From an uncultured Lachnospiraceae bacterium (GTDB taxonomy: Bacteria > Bacillota > Clostridia > Lachnospirales > Lachnospiraceae), in NCBI GenBank assembly GCA_910586315.1, contig CAJUIP010000004.1:62001-126000 (forward strand): 64,000 bases of DNA, in the 5' to 3' direction. A model generated the notes under the pieces. That model saw nothing but the letters and a program-made list of their open reading frames with translations, was not told the origin of the DNA and ran no database searches. The translations under genes and the position numbers were made by a program. Positions 17,650-27,139 of the stretch are shown in pieces; within the stretch, counting starts at the first letter, position 1; every line of letters starts with the position of its first letter.

Positions 17650-20600
17650 GTGATGAGATTTTTGAAAAAGCTGGAGTTTAAACGTATGTTGGCTATGCTC
17701 CTTGTGGTTTGTACGATGATTGGTATTTTCCCACAGTTTTCAGGGGTATCTATTTATGCAGACTCTAACAAGCTGCGAGAGCAGCTTATTCAGCTCATGA
17801 GTGGGGTATCCGTAACAGAGGTTGAATCCATTGATCAGTTGACCGTTGAGGATTTGAGATGTATAGCATTGTTTTTATCTAACTTTTATGTTCCCTACAA
17901 TACCTCTCTGGACGATACAGAGAACAAAGACCAAAACATTCAATATATGGTTTCTGCCCTTAAAAATATTGGATTTAAGGAGGACGTCGCCAAATCTGTC
18001 ATTCAGGCTGTTTATTCAGCCAGTTTATCCAGTGCTCAAAAGTTGTATTTTTGTGAGGATGACCTGCCGGAGATTACTTACAAAATTAACGGCGGAGGGG
18101 CAAATGGTAAAGTGCCAGCCCTCTCCTTTGGATGTGATGATGACCATACAGACCCAGGAGTTAACCTGGGTGTGGTGGATGATAATGAAAACTATGTAAA
18201 GGCTGTTGGTAAAAGTATTCAGGCCAGCGGTGACGATGGGGAGATGCATACTTATTATCCAGTTACGCTATGGACTTATTTATGTGCTATGGACAGGCTT
18301 GCTCATGACAAGGTTCCTGCGGGCAGTTTGGATTATGGGATAGGCTTATATTGGGGCAGCAGCTCCGGTATGAAAAGGGGTTTTGATTTAAATGCCCAGA
18401 CTGCAACATTTATTACAGCTATAACCAGCGAGTTGGGTACGGAGACTGGAATGTGTGGAAATGCTGTAATGAATACAAGCGGCGGCTCCTGGCAGGACAA
18501 AAGCGATGCTGACAGGGCGGCGGTTACGGCATTTACCCAAAACATTTACATAGACTGGGTTGGTAATGTGATTTGTGACTTTGGGAATTCCAGAGTGGTT
18601 CTGTATCCAGCATGTATGAACCCGATGGTATTCAGTTTTTTAAGCGAGTCTGCTATTGAAGAGGAGGAGTCAGAGGAAGGCGACAGCGAGGAGGAGTCAG
18701 AGGAGGAGCCGGAGGAACTGGAGGAGGAGCCAGGGGTCGGCAGAGCCATAACCGATGGTTCAGAAATGATTATACCGTTTAATGCTGTTTCCACCTGGGG
18801 TCAATGGTTTCTCAAGAACCACACAGTACAGGAAGAAAGCAGTTCCTCCATTTTAGGTACTGTATTCAATACAGAGGCTAAAGTGGTGGAAGTGGATATT
18901 ATGGGAATGAGGGGTTCCAGAGTTGGAGCCAGTTGGGATGCAGAGGCTTTTGGCGGTAGCGAGAAGACTATGGATAGTGTTCAGGAGTGGTGCTCCAAGT
19001 ATGGAATTGAGGTTGGCGGCAACGGCTCCTGGGGTGTTCATGGGGATGCGGATTTGGTTAGTTTCGTTACCAAAAGTCTTTCAGGAGCCGGAGCAGGGGT
19101 ATTCTTCCCTGGGTACGAGTTGTCCCTTGGGAAGTTTAACACTATAAACGAGTATGTTATTTATCAGTCTGTGACAAATGCCACGATACAAGACTTAACA
19201 AAAGGCAGTGCCTTTGTCACAGGTTCAGTTCTTGATGCTGAGGCGGCAAAGTATTTCAGTTCTGAATCAAAGTTCCACACATCTTCCGACAGCTTTGGAG
19301 CCTTTATGCAATTTGGGGCAGAGGATTACTTCATGCTCTCCAATTATTTCCTGACTTATGCTTTTGCTTACCATAACAGAAATAAAACCCTTCAGGATAA
19401 GGATTCTTATGTGAATTTCAAATTCAACGGAGACAGATTCCCCAGCGAGGTTGGAGGTATGATTGATTGGGGAGACATCAGCACAGATGATGAACAAATC
19501 CTCAGTTTTATATATTATTTGCTTCATCCGGTTGAAGGGGCTTTATATGTAACGACTCTGTTTAAGAATAAGGTATCCGCTATTTTAGTTGGCTGGCATG
19601 AGGATATAGTTGGGGGCACAGATTCCAATAACATCACGGGTATGACAAGGTATTTAGGTTTTACAGGCTATGTCACATCTCCGAGTCTTGGAGAAATATC
19701 TTGGATCGCCAGATTGTTGGAAGCCTATCAAGATTGTATTGTTTATCTGGTTATATTATTATGTATCGTTTTAGTTTGCTATGTTGTAACGGGAAGTATG
19801 AGTATAAGTCGGGCAGTTATTGGGGTTGTGATTTTCTCATTCCTTGCATTTCTGCCACCGATAGCGATAAATCGGACAGCAGACACGATAAATCGGTTAT
19901 GCGACACTTTATACAGCCAGAAGTTTGATTATTGGGCTAATACCCAGCTTCATGCCTATTTAAGCGATTTGTCTGGTGTAACCAGTTCCTCCAGCGTGAA
20001 CGAGTATATAGCAGCTCTGATGAATCTGAAAACTTCTTCCATTGAGTCCCCTCACAGCTATTCAGGGGTACGGGTGAAGTGGATGACTCCCAAGAAGATC
20101 CACGAGGCGGAGGAAGCATCGGAGGAACTTAAAGGGCATTTTGACAATACGTTTTCCAGTGCTATGGTAAACCTGCTAACAAGTTCCCAGTTGGCCGTAA
20201 ACCGCACAGAGGATTATACCAATGCAGTAGGAGCCACTTATTTGTATCGAGATTTCACTGATATTTTTATGTATGGCTCCCAAAGTTACAATCTTTTTAC
20301 ATCATTTAATCATGGCGGTACTTTAGAAAGGTATGGGGAGTTGAGTTTCCCGGCTGACAGCAGTGATTTTGGCGGGGCAGTCAACCGTAACTGGTCGAGG
20401 GCACATATGGGCGGGATTACCTATTCCAGTGGCGAAAATCTGATTGATTATGTGATGGCAAATGACGAGGAGAACGACAGAAGTATATCAGAGTATATCA
20501 GGGGTACTTCCAGTCTGGAAGCCGTCCGGAGAGGGTTCCTTTGTAACAGCGTCGGAGTTGGCGATGAGACGGCCAATTATTATACCAGAAATGGAGGACT

Positions 20601-23004
20601 TGCATCGAGTCTGCTTCTTGGCTTCAATGGTACGATTAAAGAAATCAATACCAACCTGGGGTATCTCAAGGAGGACTTAAACAGGGAGAGTTATGATTTA
20701 TACCTGGAAGATATTGCAAATGGGAATCTGGTGTATGGACTGGCTCCAGATACATTTCGTTATTCGTTAAATGACTTTGTAAGCCAGCAGACTGAGGTTA
20801 CTGATGTCCGAGGGCTTCATAAGGACTTAAGCAGTTTTTATTATGCTTTATATACAGAGTCGCCGTATTATTTCTTCAGTTACAATATTCGAGACCATAT
20901 ATCTACAAATAAAAATACAAACTATGTATATAACCACAAGGATTTAGCCAGCCAGTCAAAAAATATGTATAAGATGCTGTTGCAAAACAACCAGGAGTAT
21001 TTCTTCAACCTTACAGATAACGCAGGTGGGGGGTACGGGGAACTTCGAGATTTTATGAACATGCACGATTTGTTCTATTACATTATTCCATCCTTGAAAG
21101 GCGGCAATGAGATCGTTGATTTGTTTGACAGCAGGTTTGGAATGCACGTAAACAGCGATATGAGTCTGCGGATTGATTCGGCGGGAAAAGTTGTCTATGA
21201 CGGCATATCCTACCCAAAGGATAGCGTATCTGGCAAGACTGCCCTGCGGGATATGGCAGACAGAGGAGTATTTGAGGAGATGACATCAGAACAGCTTTAC
21301 AAGTTCTGGCACGATTACAATGTTTGGACGTTATTCCAGGCTTACTGTCCTTGGATAGACACAATGGAGGATTGTAAGTATGCCAACGCCGAGACCATAC
21401 GAGTTCTTGGGGAGCCATTTGTTGTAAGGAATCCGTTAGACCCAACCAGTTACTATTCCTCTGACGGTGATGACATAGTAGAAGGCCGTTACATGGTATT
21501 TAGCCGTTCAGAAATGGCTTACTATGGCCTGACCGAGAAAGACCTCACCACAGTTGAGTTGAAAATCATTCAGACCCAGGATGCGGTATACAAGCAGACC
21601 CTAGACCTAATGAATTACTACACCTTGGCCGACGAGGTACTCATCAATGCATTTGCCATGATTCAGACTTTCGAGTTCAACAAGCATTTCAGCGAGTCTG
21701 GTGTTATGGGTCAGAGTTATATTCTCTATCCGCAGGGGTACGAGGCAAAGGCATTTACATACGACGCATACTTGAGACTGGTAATTGCAGAGTCCAGCGG
21801 TGAACCTATCCAGGTAGACAGTGCAACAGGTGATACCAGTATCTACAAACGAGTTATCAGCAAAACCTCCTTGTTCTTCGGTATATTCTTGCTCATTAAC
21901 GATGTGTTGTCAGTTTATATTATGCCTTGTCTGAAGGTTGCTTTTTTGGTTATGTTGTTCTTTATCTCCATAGCTTTGGTGACAGCAGCATCTATCAATT
22001 TGGAGATTAATCTGATAAGCGTGATATGGAAGTCTATACTGGCACCGTTAGGCAGTTACTTCTGTATCAGTGTAGGCTTTGCATGGTTAGTTTCTCTGTT
22101 CATGAGCAACGGTGCTCAAGGGGTAGTTAAGGTATCGCAGACTATATCAGTTGGTGATCCCACAACGGTAATCATTATTATGATAGTCGTCAATGTGGCG
22201 GCGATGATTCTATATTTTAAGCTGTGCAAGAAATGCTTCAGAGACTTCTGGAATTATATAAGAATAGTGCTTGATAATATTGTGTCTACTTCTATAGGAG
22301 CCGCAAGACGTATGAGCGACGTCAGAAATTTCAGGAGATCTTCTTCTGGCAGTTCATATATTACACACAACAATTCCATTGAAAAGGTGGCAAATACGGC
22401 TGTTCAGCGAGGCAAGACCAATTTGACACCGACCAGACAGTCTGCAGTTCAGTCGGGTACTGAAGCAGCCAATGCAGCGTTACATTCAAATAAGGGTGCA
22501 GACTTAAAGCCAGCAGAGAATAAATATAATTCTGTTACAAGAGACGGAAGCAAAAGTACCAAGAAGCTGAACCAGCATAACCAGAAGTCTTATAATGACA
22601 AAGCTGTAAAGTCCAGAGATGCCGCAGACCGTAAGGCGGAGGATGGGAAGATGGCACCGTCAGATTCTTCCAAAGGGTTGAGAAATCGCATGGCTGGCGG
22701 AGGCAGCTATCTGACAGGGAATAATTCCCGTGAAGTTTACAATATAAAGGGAGGGGTATCCAAGGGAGTAGGAAGGAGAGTTAATATAGCTACCTCTGAT
22801 GCATCAGGCCGCCTTGGTAATCTTATCTATGGCACAAAGGAGAACAGGGGACTGACAAATGCCCATAACGATGCAGGAGAGACCCAGTTGCGTAAGCGGA
22901 TTATGAATAGGGGCAGTAATGGCGTGAAAAAGGGACATGAAAAAGGCAAGACTCCTGGAGGCAACAGCTACAAGGACACCAATGTGTTTAGGAATAAAAA
23001 ATAG
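17650..23004 (+). CDS. giant exported polytopic membrane protein (1784 residues)
   Basis: Starts with a signal peptide (LAMLLVVCTMIGIFPQF, probable cut after IYA near residue 37). A 650-residue extracytoplasmic part follows, with an Asp/Glu/Ser tract near residues 335-365. Then come two membrane segments (about 690-740), a second outside region of about 660 residues, a cluster of four or more membrane segments (about 1405-1525), and a basic, Ser/Asn-rich cytoplasmic tail of 250 residues. Size and topology recall VirB6/TrbL-type channel subunits of type IV secretion, but I see no signature and no partner ATPase. GTG 17650 or ATG 17653 follows TAGGAGGCGATAAGAA. It carries about seven motif copies. 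Confidence 0.8.
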   Translation: MMRFLKKLEFKRMLAMLLVVCTMIGIFPQFSGVSIYADSNKLREQLIQLMSGVSVTEVESIDQLTVEDLRCIALFLSNFYVPYNTSLDDTENKDQNIQYMVSALKNIGFKEDVAKSVIQAVYSASLSSAQKLYFCEDDLPEITYKINGGGANGKVPALSFGCDDDHTDPGVNLGVVDDNENYVKAVGKSIQASGDDGEMHTYYPVTLWTYLCAMDRLAHDKVPAGSLDYGIGLYWGSSSGMKRGFDLNAQTATFITAITSELGTETGMCGNAVMNTSGGSWQDKSDADRAAVTAFTQNIYIDWVGNVICDFGNSRVVLYPACMNPMVFSFLSESAIEEEESEEGDSEEESEEEPEELEEEPGVGRAITDGSEMIIPFNAVSTWGQWFLKNHTVQEESSSSILGTVFNTEAKVVEVDIMGMRGSRVGASWDAEAFGGSEKTMDSVQEWCSKYGIEVGGNGSWGVHGDADLVSFVTKSLSGAGAGVFFPGYELSLGKFNTINEYVIYQSVTNATIQDLTKGSAFVTGSVLDAEAAKYFSSESKFHTSSDSFGAFMQFGAEDYFMLSNYFLTYAFAYHNRNKTLQDKDSYVNFKFNGDRFPSEVGGMIDWGDISTDDEQILSFIYYLLHPVEGALYVTTLFKNKVSAILVGWHEDIVGGTDSNNITGMTRYLGFTGYVTSPSLGEISWIARLLEAYQDCIVYLVILLCIVLVCYVVTGSMSISRAVIGVVIFSFLAFLPPIAINRTADTINRLCDTLYSQKFDYWANTQLHAYLSDLSGVTSSSSVNEYIAALMNLKTSSIESPHSYSGVRVKWMTPKKIHEAEEASEELKGHFDNTFSSAMVNLLTSSQLAVNRTEDYTNAVGATYLYRDFTDIFMYGSQSYNLFTSFNHGGTLERYGELSFPADSSDFGGAVNRNWSRAHMGGITYSSGENLIDYVMANDEENDRSISEYIRGTSSLEAVRRGFLCNSVGVGDETANYYTRNGGLASSLLLGFNGTIKEINTNLGYLKEDLNRESYDLYLEDIANGNLVYGLAPDTFRYSLNDFVSQQTEVTDVRGLHKDLSSFYYALYTESPYYFFSYNIRDHISTNKNTNYVYNHKDLASQSKNMYKMLLQNNQEYFFNLTDNAGGGYGELRDFMNMHDLFYYIIPSLKGGNEIVDLFDSRFGMHVNSDMSLRIDSAGKVVYDGISYPKDSVSGKTALRDMADRGVFEEMTSEQLYKFWHDYNVWTLFQAYCPWIDTMEDCKYANAETIRVLGEPFVVRNPLDPTSYYSSDGDDIVEGRYMVFSRSEMAYYGLTEKDLTTVELKIIQTQDAVYKQTLDLMNYYTLADEVLINAFAMIQTFEFNKHFSESGVMGQSYILYPQGYEAKAFTYDAYLRLVIAESSGEPIQVDSATGDTSIYKRVISKTSLFFGIFLLINDVLSVYIMPCLKVAFLVMLFFISIALVTAASINLEINLISVIWKSILAPLGSYFCISVGFAWLVSLFMSNGAQGVVKVSQTISVGDPTTVIIIMIVVNVAAMILYFKLCKKCFRDFWNYIRIVLDNIVSTSIGAARRMSDVRNFRRSSSGSSYITHNNSIEKVANTAVQRGKTNLTPTRQSAVQSGTEAANAALHSNKGADLKPAENKYNSVTRDGSKSTKKLNQHNQKSYNDKAVKSRDAADRKAEDGKMAPSDSSKGLRNRMAGGGSYLTGNNSREVYNIKGGVSKGVGRRVNIATSDASGRLGNLIYGTKENRGLTNAHNDAGETQLRKRIMNRGSNGVKKGHEKGKTPGGNSYKDTNVFRNKK

Positions 23005-23222
23005 CGTGATATGGCTTGGCTCTCTGCTGAAATGCGGGGAGCCAGTTATTTCAGCGTTTTTTGACATTTTTTGAATCCGTTGATTTTGGCCTGCTGTGTT
23101 CTAAGGCGGAAATTTGTTTCAGGATGAAAAAGAGCAATTAGGTTGCTTTGTATTATTGGTTTTACTGGGGTACGGAAGGCCATGAGGGGTATCTCCCGAT
23201 AGAGTCAGAATAGAAAATTATC
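23005..23222 (+). other. intergenic region with terminator
   Basis: Contains the hairpin at 23017-23044 and a motif copy near 23186, plus a near match (TGGGGTACGG) near 23168. No gene seen. Confidence 0.5.
23017..23044 (+). terminator. probable terminator after the giant membrane protein
   Basis: TGGCTCTCTGC pairs with GCGGGGAGCCA (with mismatch) over a short loop; T residues follow only at a distance. Moderate support. Confidence 0.45.
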
Positions 23223-23411
23223 ATGTTATTTCTCCGGTGGGAAGTTCGTATGGTTCTTTTCTATTTGCGACAGCTTTTCTTTAATTTGCAGGGAGACAGC
23301 TTGTCTGGCAGTTTAGATCCCCAGGGGTATCCAGTTTTTGTTTGCACTGAGTTGCACCGTGATACTGATTATTACAAACAGTACAATTTATTCTTGGATT
23401 GGAGGAGGTGA
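23223..23411 (+). CDS. doubtful small ORF
   Basis: 62 codons, with an alternative ATG at 23250. The N-terminal half is hydrophobic (MVLFYLRQLFFNLQ) and the C-terminal half reads like protein (PVFVCTELHRDTDYYKQYN). No convincing ribosome site. The motif near 23324 is read as QGY. Could be a gene remnant. Confidence 0.3.
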   Translation: MLFLRWEVRMVLFYLRQLFFNLQGDSLSGSLDPQGYPVFVCTELHRDTDYYKQYNLFLDWRR

Positions 23412-23472
23412 TTGAGTTTGTTTAGTATCTAATGAGTTGCAGTCAATATTTCGAGAAAGGAAGGTAATACCT

Positions 23473-24537
23473 ATGAGTTTCAAAAAGACGTATGCCAAGG
23501 AAGTGGACGGGGGTATCGAGGCTTCCACTGCCATTTCACCTACATCACCGATTAGTGCTTCTGCATATGCGGCAGAGGCAACTGAGGCTGTCAATCCAAA
23601 CGTGGCACTAATCAAGGTTTACAATGAGTTTTACAATACAGAAGGTAATCTGGTGTTTCGTGAAGAAGTGTATTCAGAGGTGCGAGAAAAAACTTGGGAT
23701 TGGGATTGGAACGATACGGCAAGCCAATTTTCTGGCGTAGCCTCAGATTATAAACCCTCTTTAGAAGGCTATAACTTACTGGGAGTTGATCCTAGTTGGA
23801 ATTACTTGAATCTTGGCCGGGTCAATGAGTTTGTGTTTAAGTATATTGAAGATGCTGAAGTTACGGTTAAAGTCATCAACGAGTTTTACGATACAGATGG
23901 CACAAGTTTGTTATCTCGTGAGGAGAAGCTGTCAGAAAAGCATAATATTGGCCGTACAGTTATCTACCGGGCCACTAACTTTGGAGCCACTACTATTCGT
24001 CGCAGTTTCGACTATATGACTGGCCTCAGCCATTGCTGGATAGACAATTATCGGCTTGATGGATATAATTGCTGCATGATATTCATAGATTCCGCAAGAG
24101 ATCGGGAAGTCATCTTTAAATATGTAAAGAAGGCTCCAGCTAATGTCAAGGTTTACACAGAACTGTATGATACAGACAAGACAACCTTGATATCCCGTAA
24201 GGAGCAACTATCAGAGCAGTATACAGTCGGTGATTCCTATAATTATCAGGCAGCCGACTATGCACCATTAGAAGACAGCTTTCTGATGCCATACAGCAAC
24301 AATAGTTATGCTGGGTGGTTTAGCAGCGGTGAGGATTACGAGTTTGTTTTCAAATATATCAAAGGTACTGAGAAGGTCAAAGTCGAAGTAGTCAATGAGT
24401 TTTACGATACAGATGGAACAACCCTGTTATCCCGTGATGTAGTACTTTCAGAAGAACGCTGGGTTGGCGAGAAATACTGTTACGATCCTTTATCTTATCT
24501 TCCATCTGGTACAGATTTCTTCTCAGGAGAACCCTAG
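23473..24537 (+). pseudogene. MucBP-like repeat surface protein with damaged signal peptide and amber stop
   Basis: Four repeats of about 80 residues of the type VINEFYDTDGTSLLSREE, closing with EFVFKYI, like the MucBP-like modules of the protein at 27140. Two defects are visible. First, the N-terminus SPISASAYAAEA keeps a signal-peptidase-like site, but the stretch before it is polar and acidic, so the hydrophobic core is lost. Second, a TAG at 24535-24537 interrupts the last repeat; the same frame continues for 20 codons (DYSGVFESGQTYELVFKHVR) to TGA at 24600, exactly the expected end of the module. Either a decaying gene or one read through at amber. GAAAGGAAGG supports ATG 23473. Confidence 0.65.
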
Positions 24538-24594
24538 GATTATTCAGGGGTATTTGAATCAGGCCAGACCTATGAACTGGTGTTTAAACATGTG

Positions 24595-24690
24595 AGGTGA
24601 ACATGTTTACCTTGGCAGTTGTGTAAATATGTGAGGTGGACACGTCTACCTTGGCTGGTGTTTAAATATGCGAGGCGGACATGTCTACCT
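24595..24690 (+). repeat. three tandem 39-bp repeats, each with an 18-bp palindrome
   Basis: Near-palindromes AGGTGAACATGTTTACCT (24595), AGGTGGACACGTCTACCT (24634) and AGGCGGACATGTCTACCT (24673) recur at exactly 39 bp. Substitutions on one arm are usually matched on the other (A-T to G-C), as if the symmetry were kept by selection. The repeats start in the last codons of the broken gene. Candidate binding sites for a dimeric protein, or RNA hairpins. Confidence 0.75.
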
Positions 24691-24792
24691 TGTCCGTTTT
24701 TTAAATGATGAGTTATATAAGTCAGTCAAGCGTGAAGGAAACCAGACTCCAGTAGACGGAGCCTAATATTCATGGAAAGGAGTTGAATAAAA

Positions 24793-24978
24793 GTGACAGA
24801 AGGTTTGCAGTATCTAAAGATTGGTGAAGCCGCTAAGTTAATTGGTTGTTCTTGCCAGACTTTACGCAGGTTACATAAGAGGGGTATCCTGATTCCTGAA
24901 CTGATTTTTGATACAGGACATCGAAAATATTCACTGAATCAGATTGAAGATTTCATTGTAAAGAATGCGAGCAACTAA
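24793..24978 (+). CDS. small MerR/excisionase-like HTH protein
   Basis: 61 residues, GTG start after GGAG. Helix-turn-helix LKIGEAAKLIGCSCQTLRRL, then RGILIPELIFDTGHRKYS and DFIVKNASN. The motif at 24880 codes for RGI in the turn after the recognition helix. Same type as the units at 14229, 44564, 46304 and 46758. It stands alone between the repeats and the next operon and may bind close by. Confidence 0.7.
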   Translation: MTEGLQYLKIGEAAKLIGCSCQTLRRLHKRGILIPELIFDTGHRKYSLNQIEDFIVKNASN

Positions 24979-25135
24979 CCCATTCAGTCTTTCCTTCCAT
25001 AAGACTTGGATTTGGGAACGAGAAATGATATTTGTTTCAGTTACAGAGCGAGACGATTTATTACAAATGTAACCAATATAAATCTCATTGCTAAGATAAC
25101 AAGACTTCAGTTTCATTCCAGGAGGTGAAAAAGAA

Positions 25136-25834
25136 ATGGAAGATAACTCATTGAAAGGCAAGACTCCAGAGTCAGTAGCTTCAGAGCCTATGAGTTCAGG
25201 ACGAGCAGACCCCATTGCTGGAATCTCTAACCAGTCAACATCAGAAGTAGGCTTAATGTACCAACTACTTGAGACGGAGAGATCGCTACGAGACCAGGAG
25301 GAAGGGGTAAAGAAGGAGAAGCGTAAAAAGGCTATTTACAGGAACTCACTTATTGTTGCTATTATCATCATAATTATCTTGCTTTTAAGAGGATGTAGTG
25401 GTAAGGCAGATTACTGGTGGGTACCCAATGAGACAGCCCCACAGAAGGAGTCAGCCCTCATCCCGGAGATTGAGGACAGTGCTTTAGTCCAGCAGGTGCA
25501 GGAGACCCAAGAGGAATATGAAACACCTCATATTGATATTCCTGTGATTCAGAGCTTTGTTGTTTCTAAGTCAGCTCCTTATAAGGATTTATACAATCCA
25601 GAGACCAATGCCGAGAGATACTATTTACAGTATGAGTTTACAGTAGTTGGTTCTTCAGAGCCATTTTACCAGTCCAAGTTTGTGGAAGGCGGGAAGCAGT
25701 TCAGCGTTGATTTTGGCAGCTTATTGGAGATTGGCGAGTACAGAGTCAATGTTGCAACCAAAACCTATGAGTATGGTACTCTAGCCCCCAAGAGTGGAGA
25801 TATGCACGAGATTCAAATTATTGTTACAGAGTAG
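25136..25834 (+). CDS. membrane-anchored hypothetical protein
   Basis: 232 residues. A polar cytoplasmic N-terminus of about 65 residues is followed by one strong membrane segment (SLIVAIIIIIILLLRG, about 70-86) and an outside domain of about 145 residues that looks beta-rich (YYLQYEFTVVGSSEPFYQSK, EYRVNVATKTYEYG). AGGAGGTGAAAAAGAA precedes ATG 25136. It heads the operon of exported proteins 25858-31099 and might present or anchor them; that is inference from position. Confidence 0.7.
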   Translation: MEDNSLKGKTPESVASEPMSSGRADPIAGISNQSTSEVGLMYQLLETERSLRDQEEGVKKEKRKKAIYRNSLIVAIIIIIILLLRGCSGKADYWWVPNETAPQKESALIPEIEDSALVQQVQETQEEYETPHIDIPVIQSFVVSKSAPYKDLYNPETNAERYYLQYEFTVVGSSEPFYQSKFVEGGKQFSVDFGSLLEIGEYRVNVATKTYEYGTLAPKSGDMHEIQIIVTE

Positions 25835-25857
25835 TATTTGAAAAGGAGGTGGTTGTA

Positions 25858-26379
25858 TTGAAGGCAAGGTGTCCAGGGGTACTGATAGCCGCCGCTTTTA
25901 TGTTGTCGGTGTTAGTTGGGAGCATAAAAGTGTATGCAGATGATTTGAGGATTCCAGACAATGAAACAACTGGCTCCACGCCAACGAGTTTTGTTGTAAC
26001 CAACGATATGTTGATTTCCAATGATTTAGTTGTCAGCATACCATCAGAGTTGGTTCTAACCTATGACGAGTCTGCCAATATTTTTACCAGAAGGGATTAT
26101 ATAACAGCGAGTGGCAGCCTAAAGAGCAGCAAGCGGTTAGAGGTGAGTATCCCCACAACGATTACATACCAGCATACCTCGTTATCAGGTGTTGCAGTTA
26201 CTGGTTTTTTGGATTTTGGTTCTGCTTCAGGCGGGAGGGGTATCGAGTATTGGACTCCATCCCAGGTACAGAACGATGACAGCCGTTCCATATGCTCAAC
26301 AGTAGATGCTGATAATCTGGAGTATGCTGGCAGATACAAAGCTACAATTACATATAGGATACTAATCAAGGATAGATAA
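25858..26379 (+). CDS. secreted beta-domain protein, paralogue 1
   Basis: 173 residues from a TTG start after AAAGGAGG. Signal peptide PGVLIAAAFMLSVLVGSIKV with a cut after VYA. The mature part is one domain of about 140 residues with markers SIPSELVLTYDES, ITASGSLKSSKRLEVSIPTT, WTPSQVQ and LEYAGRYKATITYRI. The same domain makes up 26457-27035 and the C-terminus of 27140-31099. No sortase signal. It may be a fibre or coat subunit; no family recognised. The signal peptide and the mature part each carry one motif copy. Confidence 0.8.
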   Translation: MKARCPGVLIAAAFMLSVLVGSIKVYADDLRIPDNETTGSTPTSFVVTNDMLISNDLVVSIPSELVLTYDESANIFTRRDYITASGSLKSSKRLEVSIPTTITYQHTSLSGVAVTGFLDFGSASGGRGIEYWTPSQVQNDDSRSICSTVDADNLEYAGRYKATITYRILIKDR

Positions 26380-26456
26380 TTATGGTATTAGGTTCCCAGG
26401 GGTATCCTTCAGAGCCAAATACTTGATTATAAATAATCATAGAGAGGAGATTTATT

Positions 26457-27035
26457 ATGAGACTTAAGAAGTTAGCAACCATAATTTTATCAGGAGCCTT
26501 AACAGCCAGTGCAGTTTTCCCAGCCCTAGCAGCTACGGGGTACACAGACTACGAAGATCCGTTTACAGACGCCAAGACCCAGACCAAATTTGAGATTACC
26601 GATCCTGATGATTTAAACGAGGAGAACGGAGGCAATGGTAAGCTGGGGGGCGAGGTTGTGGTTTCTGTGCCAGCGGAGTTGGTATTAGGAGCAGACACCA
26701 ACAGCAATGCAATTCTTACCAAGAAGGATATTGTTTCAGCGAGAGGCCGCTTGCGGGCCAACCAGAAGCTGTCCATTACAACTCCTACGAGTATTTCATA
26801 CGCCAATGGAGATGACAATACCGTTACAGTTCCAGGGGTTGTTGCTTTCGGCACAACTTCAGGTGACAATCAGTTGGCAGAGTGGAGTGCGGCGGAGATG
26901 GTAAAAGGTGTCAAGGAGGGCGAGGTGGGTATCGTACATAAGGATATATCTTCCACAGTTCAGAAGGAGGATATTGATTATGTCGGTACTTACACCACCA
27001 ATCTGTTGTACAGTATCCAGGTAGCAACGAAGTAA
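26457..27035 (+). CDS. secreted beta-domain protein, paralogue 2
   Basis: 192 residues. Signal peptide KLATIILSGALTASAVFPAL with an ALA-A site. The mature domain repeats the markers of its upstream paralogue: VVSVPAELVLGAD, IVSARGRLRANQKLSITTPT, AEWSAAEMV and IDYVGTYTTNLLYSIQ. GAGAGGAGATTTATT precedes ATG 26457. The two paralogues and the C-terminal domain of the next protein are about 30-40 percent alike by eye. A plausible pilin-like or matrix-like subunit set, but this is only structural guesswork. Confidence 0.82.
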   Translation: MRLKKLATIILSGALTASAVFPALAATGYTDYEDPFTDAKTQTKFEITDPDDLNEENGGNGKLGGEVVVSVPAELVLGADTNSNAILTKKDIVSARGRLRANQKLSITTPTSISYANGDDNTVTVPGVVAFGTTSGDNQLAEWSAAEMVKGVKEGEVGIVHKDISSTVQKEDIDYVGTYTTNLLYSIQVATK

Positions 27036-27139
27036 AGGAGCCTGGGGTATCCAGTCTTTAGTTTTTATGGCCTGCTGATAGTTTTTCAGTGGGCCATTTC
27101 TTCAGTTCTTTCAACAGACAAGGGAGGCGGTTAGAAGAT

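Noticed and set aside
17650..23004. VirB6/TrbL conjugation protein
   Set aside because: Topology is compatible, but there is no family signature, and no VirB4, VirD4 or relaxase gene was seen; kept only as a hypothesis.
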